Shown here piece by piece: positions 7,608 through 15,265 of a stretch of DNA of 56,408 nt. Position 1 is the first letter of the stretch. Every line of letters starts with the position of its first letter. Position numbers and translations under genes: made by a program. The stretch is from positions 1-56,408 of the forward strand of contig JAFGAM010000084.1 of NCBI GenBank assembly GCA_016933675.1, read 5' to 3'. Under the pieces are notes generated by a model, which worked only from the letters and a program-made list of their open reading frames with translations, did not search any database and was not told the DNA's origin. This stretch comes from Candidatus Anaeroferrophillacea bacterium (lineage in GTDB: Bacteria > Desulfobacterota > Anaeroferrophillalia > Anaeroferrophillales > Anaeroferrophillaceae).

Positions 7608-9302
7608 TCAGTTGACCTCCATGGTCACCCGCAGCACCTCCTCGATGGTGGTCGCCCCGGCCCGGGCATGAAGCAGGCCGACCTCGCGCAGCGGCAGGAA
7701 ACCATCTTCACGGGCCCGATCGCGGATCGCCTCGGCATGGGCCCGGGCGATGATCAGCTCGCGGATCGCCGCCGTCGGCGGCAGCACTTCATAGAATGCC
7801 AGCCGGCCGGAGTAGCCGGTCTGGTGACAATGGGAACAGCCGGCACCGTGATAGAATTCCACGCCGGTATCCGCCAGGCGCAACTGTTCGACCAGCGCCG
7901 GACTCGGCGTAAACGGCTCCCGGCAGTGGCTACAGATACGCCGGGCGAGGCGCTGCCCCACCACCAGAATGATGGACGAGGCGACAAGAAAGGGCTGAAT
8001 CCCCATATCCAGCAGCCGGGCGGCACAACCGGCGGCATCGTTGGTGTGCAGGGTAGAAAACACCAGGTGGCCGGTGAGCGCCGACTGCACCGCCATCTCG
8101 GCGGTTTCCCGGTCGCGAATCTCGCCCACCATGATGACGTCGGGATCCTGGCGCAGGATCGCCCGGAGACCGCCGGCGAAGGTGAGATTGATCTTCGGGT
8201 TGATCTGGATCTGGTTGATCACCGGCAGCTGGTACTCCACCGGATCCTCCAGGGTGACGATATTCTTGTCGAGGGCGTTGATGCTGCTCAGGGCGGCGTA
8301 GAGGGTGGTGGTCTTGCCGCTGCCGGTGGGACCGGTGAGAACGATCATCCCGTAGGGTTTGGCGATCTTGTCGCGGAACAGCAGCTCCTGCTCGGGCAGG
8401 AAGCCCAGCTGCTCGAGACCGACAACGATGGAACTCTGGTCCAGCAGCCGCAGCACGACCTTTTCACCCCGCACGGTGGGGATGGTGGACATGCGGACGT
8501 CGATGCGCTTGTTGCCCACCGAGAGCTGGAAGCGGCCGTCCTGGGGCAGGCGGCGTTCGGCGATATTGAGATCGGCCATGATCTTCAGCCGGGAGACGAC
8601 GTTGGCGTGCAAGGAGACGGGGGTGGTCAGCCGCTCGCTCATGATACCGTCGATGCGGAAGCGGATGCGGAGATGGGGATCCTCGGCCTCGATGTGGATA
8701 TCGCTGGCCTTAACCTTCACCGCCTCGATGAGCAGGGCATTGATGAAGTCGGTGACCTTGCTGTCGTCCCGGGCGATGTCGCCGAGGGCTTCGTCCAACT
8801 GCGGCGCGGCTTCCGGCGCCCGCCCGCGTTCATGCAGGGTTTCGTAGACCCGGGCAAGGGAACCGTCACGGCGGTAGTATTTTTCGATGGCATCGACAAT
8901 CGCCCGCTCGGCGGCGATAACCGGGTTGATGCGGCAGCCGGTGGCCTCCTGCATCTCGTCGATGGAAAGGATGTTGAGGGGATCGACCATCGCCATGGTC
9001 AGCTGGTCTTCCACCTTGAACAGCGGGATGGCCTTGTACTTCCGCGCCAGCATCTCCGGCATCGCGGAAACCACCTCGGGATCGATGAGAAAGGAATCGA
9101 AGGCCATGTGCGGGATGTTCAACTGCTTGGCAATGGCCTTGATCGTCTGCTCTTCGGTGGTATAGCCGAGAGCGATGAGCGCCCGGCCGAGGCGATCGCC
9201 GTCACGCCGGCCCTTCTCCAGCCCCTCGAGGAGCTGGACGTTGGTTATCAGGCCCTCCTCGATGAGGATATCACCCAGCCTTTTCCGTCCGGTAAACGCC
9301 AT
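7608..9302 (-). CDS. Type IV pilus assembly ATPase (MshE/PilB family)
   Basis: A 564-residue GspE/PilB-type hexameric ATPase. The N-terminus (residues 7-65) holds two RLG…LG-type repeats, KRLGDILIEEGL and DRLGRALIALGY, as in MshEN domains that bind cyclic di-GMP. The ATPase core has Walker A GPTGSGKT (324-331), an Asp box, Walker B with VGEIRDRETA, the His box STLHTNDA, and a C-terminal Cys4 zinc site (CSHC…CSHC). ATG 9302 gives a normal family N-terminus; a GTG at 9350 would add 16 unrelated residues. It heads the pilus operon and powers extension. Confidence 0.92.
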   Translation of the reverse strand: MAFTGRKRLGDILIEEGLITNVQLLEGLEKGRRDGDRLGRALIALGYTTEEQTIKAIAKQLNIPHMAFDSFLIDPEVVSAMPEMLARKYKAIPLFKVEDQLTMAMVDPLNILSIDEMQEATGCRINPVIAAERAIVDAIEKYYRRDGSLARVYETLHERGRAPEAAPQLDEALGDIARDDSKVTDFINALLIEAVKVKASDIHIEAEDPHLRIRFRIDGIMSERLTTPVSLHANVVSRLKIMADLNIAERRLPQDGRFQLSVGNKRIDVRMSTIPTVRGEKVVLRLLDQSSIVVGLEQLGFLPEQELLFRDKIAKPYGMIVLTGPTGSGKTTTLYAALSSINALDKNIVTLEDPVEYQLPVINQIQINPKINLTFAGGLRAILRQDPDVIMVGEIRDRETAEMAVQSALTGHLVFSTLHTNDAAGCAARLLDMGIQPFLVASSIILVVGQRLARRICSHCREPFTPSPALVEQLRLADTGVEFYHGAGCSHCHQTGYSGRLAFYEVLPPTAAIRELIIARAHAEAIRDRAREDGFLPLREVGLLHARAGATTIEEVLRVTMEVN

Positions 9303-9743
9303 ATAGCAATCCCGCCCGTGGTTGTCGGGGTCGGTGTGGGTGCGCACCACCCCGTGGATCGGGGCAGTGCCGGGGACACCGCCGCCACGTGAGTAACGTT
9401 CGGCAAAAAACCGCTACTGGTTTAACGTTTTTTACCCGTCCCGACCGAAACTGCCGCCCGGCATCACCGCTTGCGCCGCCGGTACCGGCGGCAAATGCGG
9501 CGGGCTTGCCCGAAGCCGGCCGCGGCCACCGGCGGCACGTCACCCCGCCGGCATCCGCTGCGGGGAATAAACCATTGATGCACGCCGCTTGACAAGGCAC
9601 ATGAATTACGCCTAGATTACGTGGTAACGCTCGTCGTAGCCAACATCGCCGGACGCGGGCATCCGCCCCTCCGGAAACGCACGGGTACCGGACCAGCGCC
9701 GCAGAGACACCCGCCCGGCACCCGTACCGGAGAAGACTGCCGT
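9303..9743. other. Divergent intergenic region, pilus operon and sensor kinase
   Basis: These 441 bases hold the 5' regions of two divergent units. A perfect 18-bp palindrome GCCGCCGGTACCGGCGGC lies near 9470-9487. AAACC/GGTTT arms nested in CGTT/AACG arms lie around 9397-9433. A sigma70-like promoter for the kinase gene is annotated separately. No gene is supported here. Confidence 0.5.
9589..9618 (+). promoter_or_regulatory. Sigma70-like promoter of the sensor kinase gene
   Basis: TTGACA at 9589-9594 is a perfect -35 box. TAGATT at 9613-9618 follows after 18 bases and matches four of six -10 bases. The ATG of the kinase lies about 120 bases downstream, giving a long leader. Confidence 0.5.
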
Positions 9744-10913
9744 ATGACACACCATCTGCTGATCATCGACGACGAATCCGACATCCGCGAACTTTCGAGC
9801 ACCTTCTTCAGGGAACAATGCGGCTACATCGTCGACACCGCGGCCAGCGGCGATGAAGGCATCGACCTGCTGCAACGGCAGGATGTGGATGTCGTCATTA
9901 CCGACCTGATCATGAACCACGGTTCGGGCGAAGAGGTGGCCGCGTGGGTCGTGAAGCACAAACCATACATCGGCGTTATCGTCATGACCGGCTTCGGCAG
10001 CATCGAGTCGGCGGTCAACCTCATGAAAATGGGGGCCACCGATTATGTCCTCAAACCGTTCATCTTCGGCGAATTGAAGGTGGTGGTGGAACGTTGCATC
10101 GCCGCCCGGGAAATGGCGGAGGAAAACCGCCTGCTCCGGGAGGCCAACGCCAGGATGCGGGAGGTCAAGGAGATGAAGGACAAGTTCCTGGCCCTGACCA
10201 GCCACGAACTGAAAACCCCGCTGACCATCATCAATACCATCCTCGGCATTTTCGCACAGCGTCCGGAGATCGCCCGCGAGGACGACCAGTACCTCCAGCT
10301 TCTCAAGCGCACGGTAACCTCACTGGCCCGAAGCATCGGCGACATGCAGCAGCTCGCCCTGTCCCAGGATGAATATTTCTCTCTCCATCTCCAGGCCACC
10401 GATATCGCCGCCATGGTGCGGGGGGTACTCGACGACATCCGCCTGCTGGCCCGCAACCGCCGGCTCAGCTTCACCCTGAACGGTGATACCGAAGGCAGGT
10501 ATATTCTGCCGCTGGACACGGAAAAGATCCGCCAGTCGATTTTCGAACTCCTTCAGAACGCGGTGAAATTCACCCCGGATGACGGGCACATCAGTGTCGG
10601 CCTGCAACGGGTGGAGATGGCAGGGGAGCGCCCCGGCGACGTCCGGATCATCATCAGCGACACCGGCATCGGCATCCCGGCGGCGGAGCAGGAAAAGATC
10701 TTCGAAAAATTCTACAAGATCCAGGACGCCCGCCATCACCACAGTTCCGAATCGGCATTCCTCGGCGGCGGCATGGGCATCGGGCTGCCGCTGGCCCTGG
10801 GGATGGTGGCCGCTCACCACGGCACCATTACCGTCGAAAGCACCCCCGATGAAGGGGCGTCGTTCACCGTCAGCCTGCCCGACACCAGCCGTGGCACCAC
10901 GGCCACCGATTGA
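9744..10913 (+). CDS. Receiver-histidine kinase (receiver domain first)
   Basis: A 389-residue cytosolic signalling protein. The N-terminal receiver (residues 4-120) has DD at 9-10, the phospho-acceptor Asp54 in VITDLIMN, and Lys104 in YVLKPF. A coiled linker leads to a HisKA domain with His154 in LTSHELKTPL. The HATPase domain has N-box LLQNAVKFTPD, G1 DTGIGIP and G2 GGGMGIGLPLA. There is no membrane segment or PAS domain, so it must receive its signal through phosphorylation of its own receiver. ATG 9744 has GGAGAA about nine bases upstream. It is divergent from the pilus operon; no separate response regulator is adjacent. A role in pilus control is only suggested by position. Confidence 0.88.
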   Translation: MTHHLLIIDDESDIRELSSTFFREQCGYIVDTAASGDEGIDLLQRQDVDVVITDLIMNHGSGEEVAAWVVKHKPYIGVIVMTGFGSIESAVNLMKMGATDYVLKPFIFGELKVVVERCIAAREMAEENRLLREANARMREVKEMKDKFLALTSHELKTPLTIINTILGIFAQRPEIAREDDQYLQLLKRTVTSLARSIGDMQQLALSQDEYFSLHLQATDIAAMVRGVLDDIRLLARNRRLSFTLNGDTEGRYILPLDTEKIRQSIFELLQNAVKFTPDDGHISVGLQRVEMAGERPGDVRIIISDTGIGIPAAEQEKIFEKFYKIQDARHHHSSESAFLGGGMGIGLPLALGMVAAHHGTITVESTPDEGASFTVSLPDTSRGTTATD

Positions 10914-11055
10914 GACCGCCGGCGCACGGCCCCGCCCCGCGGAACCCGGGAAGCACCGCCGTCAGTCGGGCCGCGGGCGCCGGCGATAACCGGGCAGTCC
11001 GGAAGCGGCGGACCGCTAAAGCGGGGTGCCCGGGGATAATGAAAGCAGACATCCC

Positions 11056-12582
11056 ATGCAGGTAAGTTTCCCCAGCGCCACCCTGGCGGGGATCGAGGCC
11101 CTGCCGGTGGACGTCGAGGTGGATGTCTCCACCGGCCTGCCGAACATCGCCATCGTCGGCCTCGCCGACAGCGCCATCCGCGAAAGCCGGGACCGCATCC
11201 GGGCGGCGATCCGCAACGCCGGCTTCCCCTTTCCGCCGCGGCGGATCACCGTCAATCTCGCCCCCGCCGACCGGCGTAAGGAAGGCACCGCCTTCGACCT
11301 GCCCACCGCCGTCGGCATCCTCGCCGCCGCCGCCGACACCCCGCCGGCCCTTTCCTGGCAGCGAAACTTCCTTTTCCTTGGTGAGCTGTCGCTGGACGGC
11401 GGCGTCCGCGGCGTCCGGGGCATCCTGCCGGCGGCGCTGATGGCCGCCCGGGAAGGCTACGCGGGCCTGGTCCTGGCACCGGAGAACATCCCCGAAGCGG
11501 CGGTGGTGGAAAATTTGCATCTGGTGGGCATCCGCCACCTGCGGGAGGCCGCCGATCTGCTGGCGGCGCCGGATCCACCGGCGGCGGCCGGCATCCCGCG
11601 GAGGCCCGACGAGGAAGCCGAAGATGATGCGGAGTCACCGGACTACGCCGAGGTACGCGGCCAGCATCACGCCCGGCGAGCACTGGAGATCGCCGCCGCC
11701 GGCGGCCACAATCTGCTGTTCAACGGCCCGCCGGGAACCGGCAAGACGATGCTGGCGGAACGGCTGCCCACCATCCTGCCGCCCCTGGCCCGGGCGGAAG
11801 CCATCGAAACCACGGTGATCCACAGCGTCGCCGGCCTCATCCCGGCAGCCGGCGGCCTGCTTGGCCGCCCCCCGTTCCGCCAGCCGCATCACAGCGCCTC
11901 GGACGCCGCCCTGGCGGGCGGCGGCAACCCGCCCCGGCCCGGCGAGATCTCCCTGGCCCACAACGGCGTCCTTTTTCTCGATGAAATCGCCGAGTTCCGC
12001 CGTTCGATCATTGAACTTCTGCGCCAGCCGCTGGAGGACCGCCGCATCACCATCGCCCGGTCGGCAGCCACCGTCACCTTCCCCGCCGGGTTCCTGCTGG
12101 TGGCGGCGATGAACCCCTGCCCCTGCGGCTTTTTCGGCCACCCCCGGCGCGAATGCACCTGCACGCCGCAGCAACTTGCCGCCTACCGCGGCCGCCTCTC
12201 CGGGCCGCTGCTGGACCGCATCGACATCCAGGTCACCCTCGTTCCGGTGGAAGCCGGCGAACTGCTGGACCACGAACACCGGGGCGAGCCCTCCGCCGCC
12301 ATCCGCAGCCGGGTCATCGCCGCCCGCAACCGGCAGCGGCGGCGCCTTTCCGGTCGGGCGCAGCCGCTCAACGCCGCCATGGGGGAACGCGACCGGCAGC
12401 GTTTCTGCCGCCCCGATGCCGCCGGCCGCGCCCTGCTGGAGCAGGCGGTGGACCGGCTTGGACTCAGCGCCCGGGGCGTCACCCGGACCCTTAAGGTAGC
12501 CCGCACCATCGCCGACCTCGCCGCCCGCGAGGAAATCGGCACCGCCCACGTGGCCGAGGCGATTCAGCTCCGGGTGGGGTAG
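11056..12582 (+). CDS. comM: ComM/YifB-family Mg-chelatase-like AAA+ ATPase
   Basis: A 508-residue protein with the three parts of the family: an N-terminal ChlI-type domain (residues 5-125, LPNIAIVGLADSAIRESRDRIRAAI), a central AAA+ module with Walker A GPPGTGKT at 224-231 and Walker B LFLDEIAEF, and a C-terminal domain with a Cys cluster CPCGFFGHPRRECTC. In other bacteria ComM is a hexameric helicase that promotes branch migration during natural transformation, which fits a neighbouring type IV pilus cluster. ATG 11056 matches the usual N-terminus; a GTG at 11026 would add ten residues. The ribosome site is weak. Confidence 0.9.
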   Translation: MQVSFPSATLAGIEALPVDVEVDVSTGLPNIAIVGLADSAIRESRDRIRAAIRNAGFPFPPRRITVNLAPADRRKEGTAFDLPTAVGILAAAADTPPALSWQRNFLFLGELSLDGGVRGVRGILPAALMAAREGYAGLVLAPENIPEAAVVENLHLVGIRHLREAADLLAAPDPPAAAGIPRRPDEEAEDDAESPDYAEVRGQHHARRALEIAAAGGHNLLFNGPPGTGKTMLAERLPTILPPLARAEAIETTVIHSVAGLIPAAGGLLGRPPFRQPHHSASDAALAGGGNPPRPGEISLAHNGVLFLDEIAEFRRSIIELLRQPLEDRRITIARSAATVTFPAGFLLVAAMNPCPCGFFGHPRRECTCTPQQLAAYRGRLSGPLLDRIDIQVTLVPVEAGELLDHEHRGEPSAAIRSRVIAARNRQRRRLSGRAQPLNAAMGERDRQRFCRPDAAGRALLEQAVDRLGLSARGVTRTLKVARTIADLAAREEIGTAHVAEAIQLRVG

Positions 12583-12614
12583 AAAAAACCTCCAGGGAAA
12601 TACGGCCATCCACC

Positions 12615-12700
12615 TCAATAGAAGGTTATATCGGTCGCCCAGACTTGATTGGGCCGGTCGATGGTCATACCTCGTAATAGATACGGATAGACCACCTCAT
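12615..12700 (-). pseudogene. IS3-type transposase fragment
   Basis: A short stretch of translated sequence, YPYLLRGMTIDRPNQVWATD, is characteristic of the start of the integrase domain in IS3-family OrfB. The frame stops after four more residues, and no upstream OrfA or catalytic DDE core is present. It is fused in one open frame with sequence derived from an IS91-type end, so it is a remnant, not a gene. Confidence 0.7.
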
Positions 12701-12769
12701 CGCAGACAACCCTCCGCCGGTAAACGCTCGGGCGGCCGACGGCGACGCCGAAGACACATCTGGAAGAAC

Positions 12770-13074
12770 CGGTGCAACCGGTGGCGACCGCTCCCACAGA
12801 TCGAGATGTTTGAGTATTTTCTGGATGACCGGGTAGTCCGTGATGAAACCGACAATCTTCATCTCCCCTCCGGCAGTGGGGGCACCGTAAGGGATCGACC
12901 TCCCAGACCTTTTTTGATGCATTCACGCCACTTCGGCGGTGGCATCCGGCGCGGCTCATAATCGGCAACAGCAATAATGTCAGCACCCGCCGAGGGCGTA
13001 TCGTCCACCTCCGGACGCCACGCTTTCAGGCGGCCACCCCGACTGCGGTTCGAATGCCACCCATAGTACCTCAC
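12770..13074 (-). pseudogene. IS91-type transposase C-terminal fragment, frameshifted
   Basis: Three reading frames together spell the C-terminal part found in IS91/IS801-like transposases: RYYGWHSNRSRG, then KKVWEVDPLRCPHC, then GGEMKIVGFITDYPVIQKILKHLDLW. The first shift falls in a run of six A near 12910 and the second about 40 bases further on. The N-terminal catalytic part is absent. This is a dead remnant next to phage debris. Confidence 0.75.
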
Positions 13075-13204
13075 CAGTTTATGGTTTTTTTCGGGAATGT
13101 GCTACGTAATCACCGCGATAAACTCGCCTGCTCCATACACATTGAAATTCTTGCGATTTTTCCCATAGGTCATTTTCGGGCGGCAGAAGGCAATTTCCAA
13201 GGGC

Positions 13205-14245
13205 GTGACCCTCAATGATTTCCGCAAGGATTTCGACGCCCTGGTCAAAAAACACGGCTGGAGCTACAACGGCTCCCGCAACTGGCGCAGCGAGCTGATC
13301 TACAACACCAATATCCGCACGGCCTACGCCGCCGGCCGCTGGCAGCAGCTCACCGATCCGGATAGCCTGAAACTGCACCCGTATCTGGAATACCGGCACG
13401 GCGACAGCCTGCACCCGCGGCCCCAGCATCTGGCCTGGGACGGACTGACTCTGCCGGCCGACGATCCCTGGTGGCAGACCCATTACCCGCCCAATGGCTG
13501 GGGCTGCCGCTGCAAGGTGCTGGCGGCGAACAAACGCGACCTGGAGCGCGCCGGCAAGGAAGGCCCGGACCCGGCGCCCGCCGCCGTTATCGACCCCAAA
13601 ACCGGCCGTGAAGCCGGCATGGACAAGGGCTGGGAATATAACGTCGGGCAGGGCGGGCAGTTAAATCACGAGGCGGTGCTGGGCGAAAAGCTGGCGAGCC
13701 TGCCGCCGGAGTGGCGGAAACGCGCCTACGGCGAGTTGGTGGAAAAGAGCCACGGCTTCCGGGATCAGGCTTTTGGCAATTGGGGCAAAGCGGTGTTGGC
13801 GGATGTCAATGGCGAAACCGGCAGGATCAAGACCATCGGGCAAGTGGTAAACGTTCACCACATCGAGCCCGAGACGATGGCGGCCCTGGTCGAGCTGGGC
13901 TTTGCACCGGAAACCACGGCCATCGGCATCACCGATTCCGAATGGCTGCATTTGCAGCACCGGGAGCAGCCGGCGGCGGCCAATCGCGACCCGGCCTTTA
14001 CCCTGACCGAAGCCGAGGCTCTGCGTCTGCCGCGCTATCTGCGCGAGGGGGAACCTTGGTGGGACAGCCAGGAGCGGCGGCTGCTGTATCTGTTTTCGCC
14101 CGGCGAGCGCAACGTCAAGGCGGCGGTGGCGGTCAACTATCGGCACCGGGGCGAGAGGGTCAATCTGGTCAGGTCGGCGCGGGCATACGACCCGAAAGAT
14201 ATTTTCGAGGGAAAAGTTTTTCGGCGGCTGCCGCAAGGACAATAA
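13205..14245 (+). CDS. Mu gpF-like head morphogenesis protein, 5'-truncated, with C-terminal nuclease-like domain
   Basis: From the GTG at 13205 the frame gives 346 residues; family-like sequence continues upstream to about 13169 (FGRQKAISKG), where a stop closes the frame, so the N-terminal part is missing. Residues 1-110 form a Phage_Mu_F domain (ELIYNTNIRTAYAAGRW, then WWQTHYPPNGWGCRCKV). The C-terminal 150 residues (IKTIGQVVNVHH to FEGKVFRRL) resemble the Barnase-EndoU-ColicinE5/D-RelE-like nuclease domains that are often fused to MuF proteins. The start is probably artificial, and whether it is expressed is unknown. It is flanked by transposase remnants. Confidence 0.75.
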   Translation: MTLNDFRKDFDALVKKHGWSYNGSRNWRSELIYNTNIRTAYAAGRWQQLTDPDSLKLHPYLEYRHGDSLHPRPQHLAWDGLTLPADDPWWQTHYPPNGWGCRCKVLAANKRDLERAGKEGPDPAPAAVIDPKTGREAGMDKGWEYNVGQGGQLNHEAVLGEKLASLPPEWRKRAYGELVEKSHGFRDQAFGNWGKAVLADVNGETGRIKTIGQVVNVHHIEPETMAALVELGFAPETTAIGITDSEWLHLQHREQPAAANRDPAFTLTEAEALRLPRYLREGEPWWDSQERRLLYLFSPGERNVKAAVAVNYRHRGERVNLVRSARAYDPKDIFEGKVFRRLPQGQ

Positions 14246-14248
14246 AGA

Positions 14249-14342
14249 CCGGCATGGTGACGCGGAGTCGAACCGCGCGACACGACGACCGGCCTGTAAA
14301 GGCCGGCCCCCTGCTCTACCACTGAGACCTACACCATGCCGG
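14249..14342 (-). tRNA. tRNA-like element with 8-base anticodon loop (aberrant)
   Basis: On the minus strand an 11-bp perfect stem (CCGGCATGGTG with CACCATGCCGG) closes a cloverleaf-like sequence. The D arm CTC-AGTGGTA-GAG and the T arm CGCGG-TTCGACT-CCGCG are textbook. The anticodon arm CCGGC-CTTTACAG-GCCGG pairs perfectly only with an eight-base loop; U33 and A37 positions fit if a four-base anticodon UUAC is assumed. The acceptor is too long, five extra G precede the anticodon stem, and the variable region is about 11 bases. CCA is not encoded. It lies antisense between the Mu-F and Mu-G genes. It may be a pseudo-tRNA, a structured tRNA mimic or an unusual phage tRNA. Confidence 0.5.
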
Positions 14343-14384
14343 GCTTACTGCACAAAGCTTAACCGAAAGCCGGGAGAAAGTCAA

Positions 14385-14840
14385 ATGGCCAACACCTTCA
14401 CCGTCAAGCTGGAAAGCGCCGCCGTGGAAAAGCGCCTGGCCGAGCTGGCGCGGAAGGTCAGTAACCTGCGCCCGCTGCTGGTCGCCATCGGCGAACGCCT
14501 GAAACGCGCGACCGACGATCATTTCCAGCGCCAGAGCGGCCCCGACGGTGTCCCCTGGGAGCCGCTGGCCGAATCGACCAAGGCCAAAAAAACCCAGGCC
14601 GGCAAGGGCGGAGCCAAGATTCTGAGCTATTCCGGCCAACTGCGCGACACCATCCACATGCGCGCCACCGATAGCTCAGTGACCGTCGGGTCAGTCAAGT
14701 CTTACGCCGCCATCCATCAGCTCGGGGGCCGGGCCGGCCGCGGCGGGGGCGTCCCTATCCCGCCCCGGCCCTTTCTCGGGGTCGGCCCCGAGGACGAACA
14801 GGAAATTTTACACCTGACGGCTGATTTTCTTGAACGTTAA
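14385..14840 (+). CDS. Mu gpG-like phage virion morphogenesis protein
   Basis: A complete 151-residue protein of the Mu gpG/tail-S family. Characteristic segments are LRPLLVAIGERLKRATDDHF, DGVPWEPLAESTKAKK, ILSYSGQLRDTIHM, YAAIHQLGGRAGRG and IPPRPFLGVGPEDE. In Mu the product takes part in head or tail completion. A good ribosome site, GGGAGAAAG, precedes ATG 14385. It follows the MuF gene as in Mu-like phages, but the next phage genes (protease/scaffold, major head protein) are missing, so the prophage is not functional. Confidence 0.85.
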   Translation: MANTFTVKLESAAVEKRLAELARKVSNLRPLLVAIGERLKRATDDHFQRQSGPDGVPWEPLAESTKAKKTQAGKGGAKILSYSGQLRDTIHMRATDSSVTVGSVKSYAAIHQLGGRAGRGGGVPIPPRPFLGVGPEDEQEILHLTADFLER

Positions 14841-14861
14841 CCAAGACGAAGGAGCCCATCA

Positions 14862-15140
14862 TTGAACGAAAAAAAACTGATTCCCTACCTGCTTGCAGCC
14901 CCGCTGCTGCTGGCCGCGGCGGCCACGGTGGTTCGGGCCGGCGATGTCTACCCGGAATACGAGTTGCTGACCTACGAAGCCGTGCTGCCCTACGTGGTGG
15001 TTGACGGCGACTGGTGGGCCGGGGTGGCGCTGGGCAACCCCGAATTCACCAACGCTTTGGACAAATTGGTCAGCAACCCCAGCTTATGCCCCCAGGCCGG
15101 ATTATCCAACAGTCCGCCGGACAATTGGTTGTCGGCATGA
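14862..15140 (+). CDS. Exported protein, probably 3'-truncated
   Basis: The frame starts at TTG 14862, eight bases after GAAGGAG. It begins with a clear signal peptide (NEKKLIPYLLAAPLLLAAAATVVRAG). About 45 residues follow, including LPYVVVDGDWWAGVALGNPEF, which resembles the opening of secreted repeat proteins with paired Trp. After about residue 75 the sequence turns into low-quality coding (SNPSLCPQAGLSNSPPDN), suggesting the real gene was cut near 15090. I do not recognise a function. It lies 22 bases after the Mu-G gene. Confidence 0.45.
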   Translation: MNEKKLIPYLLAAPLLLAAAATVVRAGDVYPEYELLTYEAVLPYVVVDGDWWAGVALGNPEFTNALDKLVSNPSLCPQAGLSNSPPDNWLSA

Positions 15141-15161
15141 CCATACCGAACACACCATGTC

Positions 15162-15203
15162 AAGAAAAGAAAAAGCGGGAGCCGGCAATGCCGGCTCCCG
15201 CTT
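15162..15203 (-). terminator. Intrinsic terminator of the carboxyltransferase gene
   Basis: A 14-bp perfect stem (AAGCGGGAGCCGGC with GCCGGCTCCCGCTT) with a three-base loop is followed on the minus strand by TTTTTCTTTTC. It starts about 60 bases after the stop at 15266. Confidence 0.88.
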
Positions 15204-15265
15204 CGGGACGTTCGAGTTGCAACGAATGGACGTTCGGTCGTGGGAAATCGTCCCGCCCTTCGGAC

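Noticed and set aside
7668-9392. Long plus-strand open frame opposite the pilus ATPase gene, with similar mirror frames opposite guaA, cooS and other genes.
   Set aside because: These arise from high third-position GC. The sense strands carry full family motifs, while the mirror frames show none.
11026-11055. GTG 11026 as the start of ComM.
   Set aside because: ComM proteins begin within a few residues of the segment that follows ATG 11056. The extra ten residues have no counterpart in the family.
13079-13483. Minus-strand frame across the junction of the transposase remnant and the MuF gene.
   Set aside because: It is antisense to the MuF domain and only continues into junction sequence.
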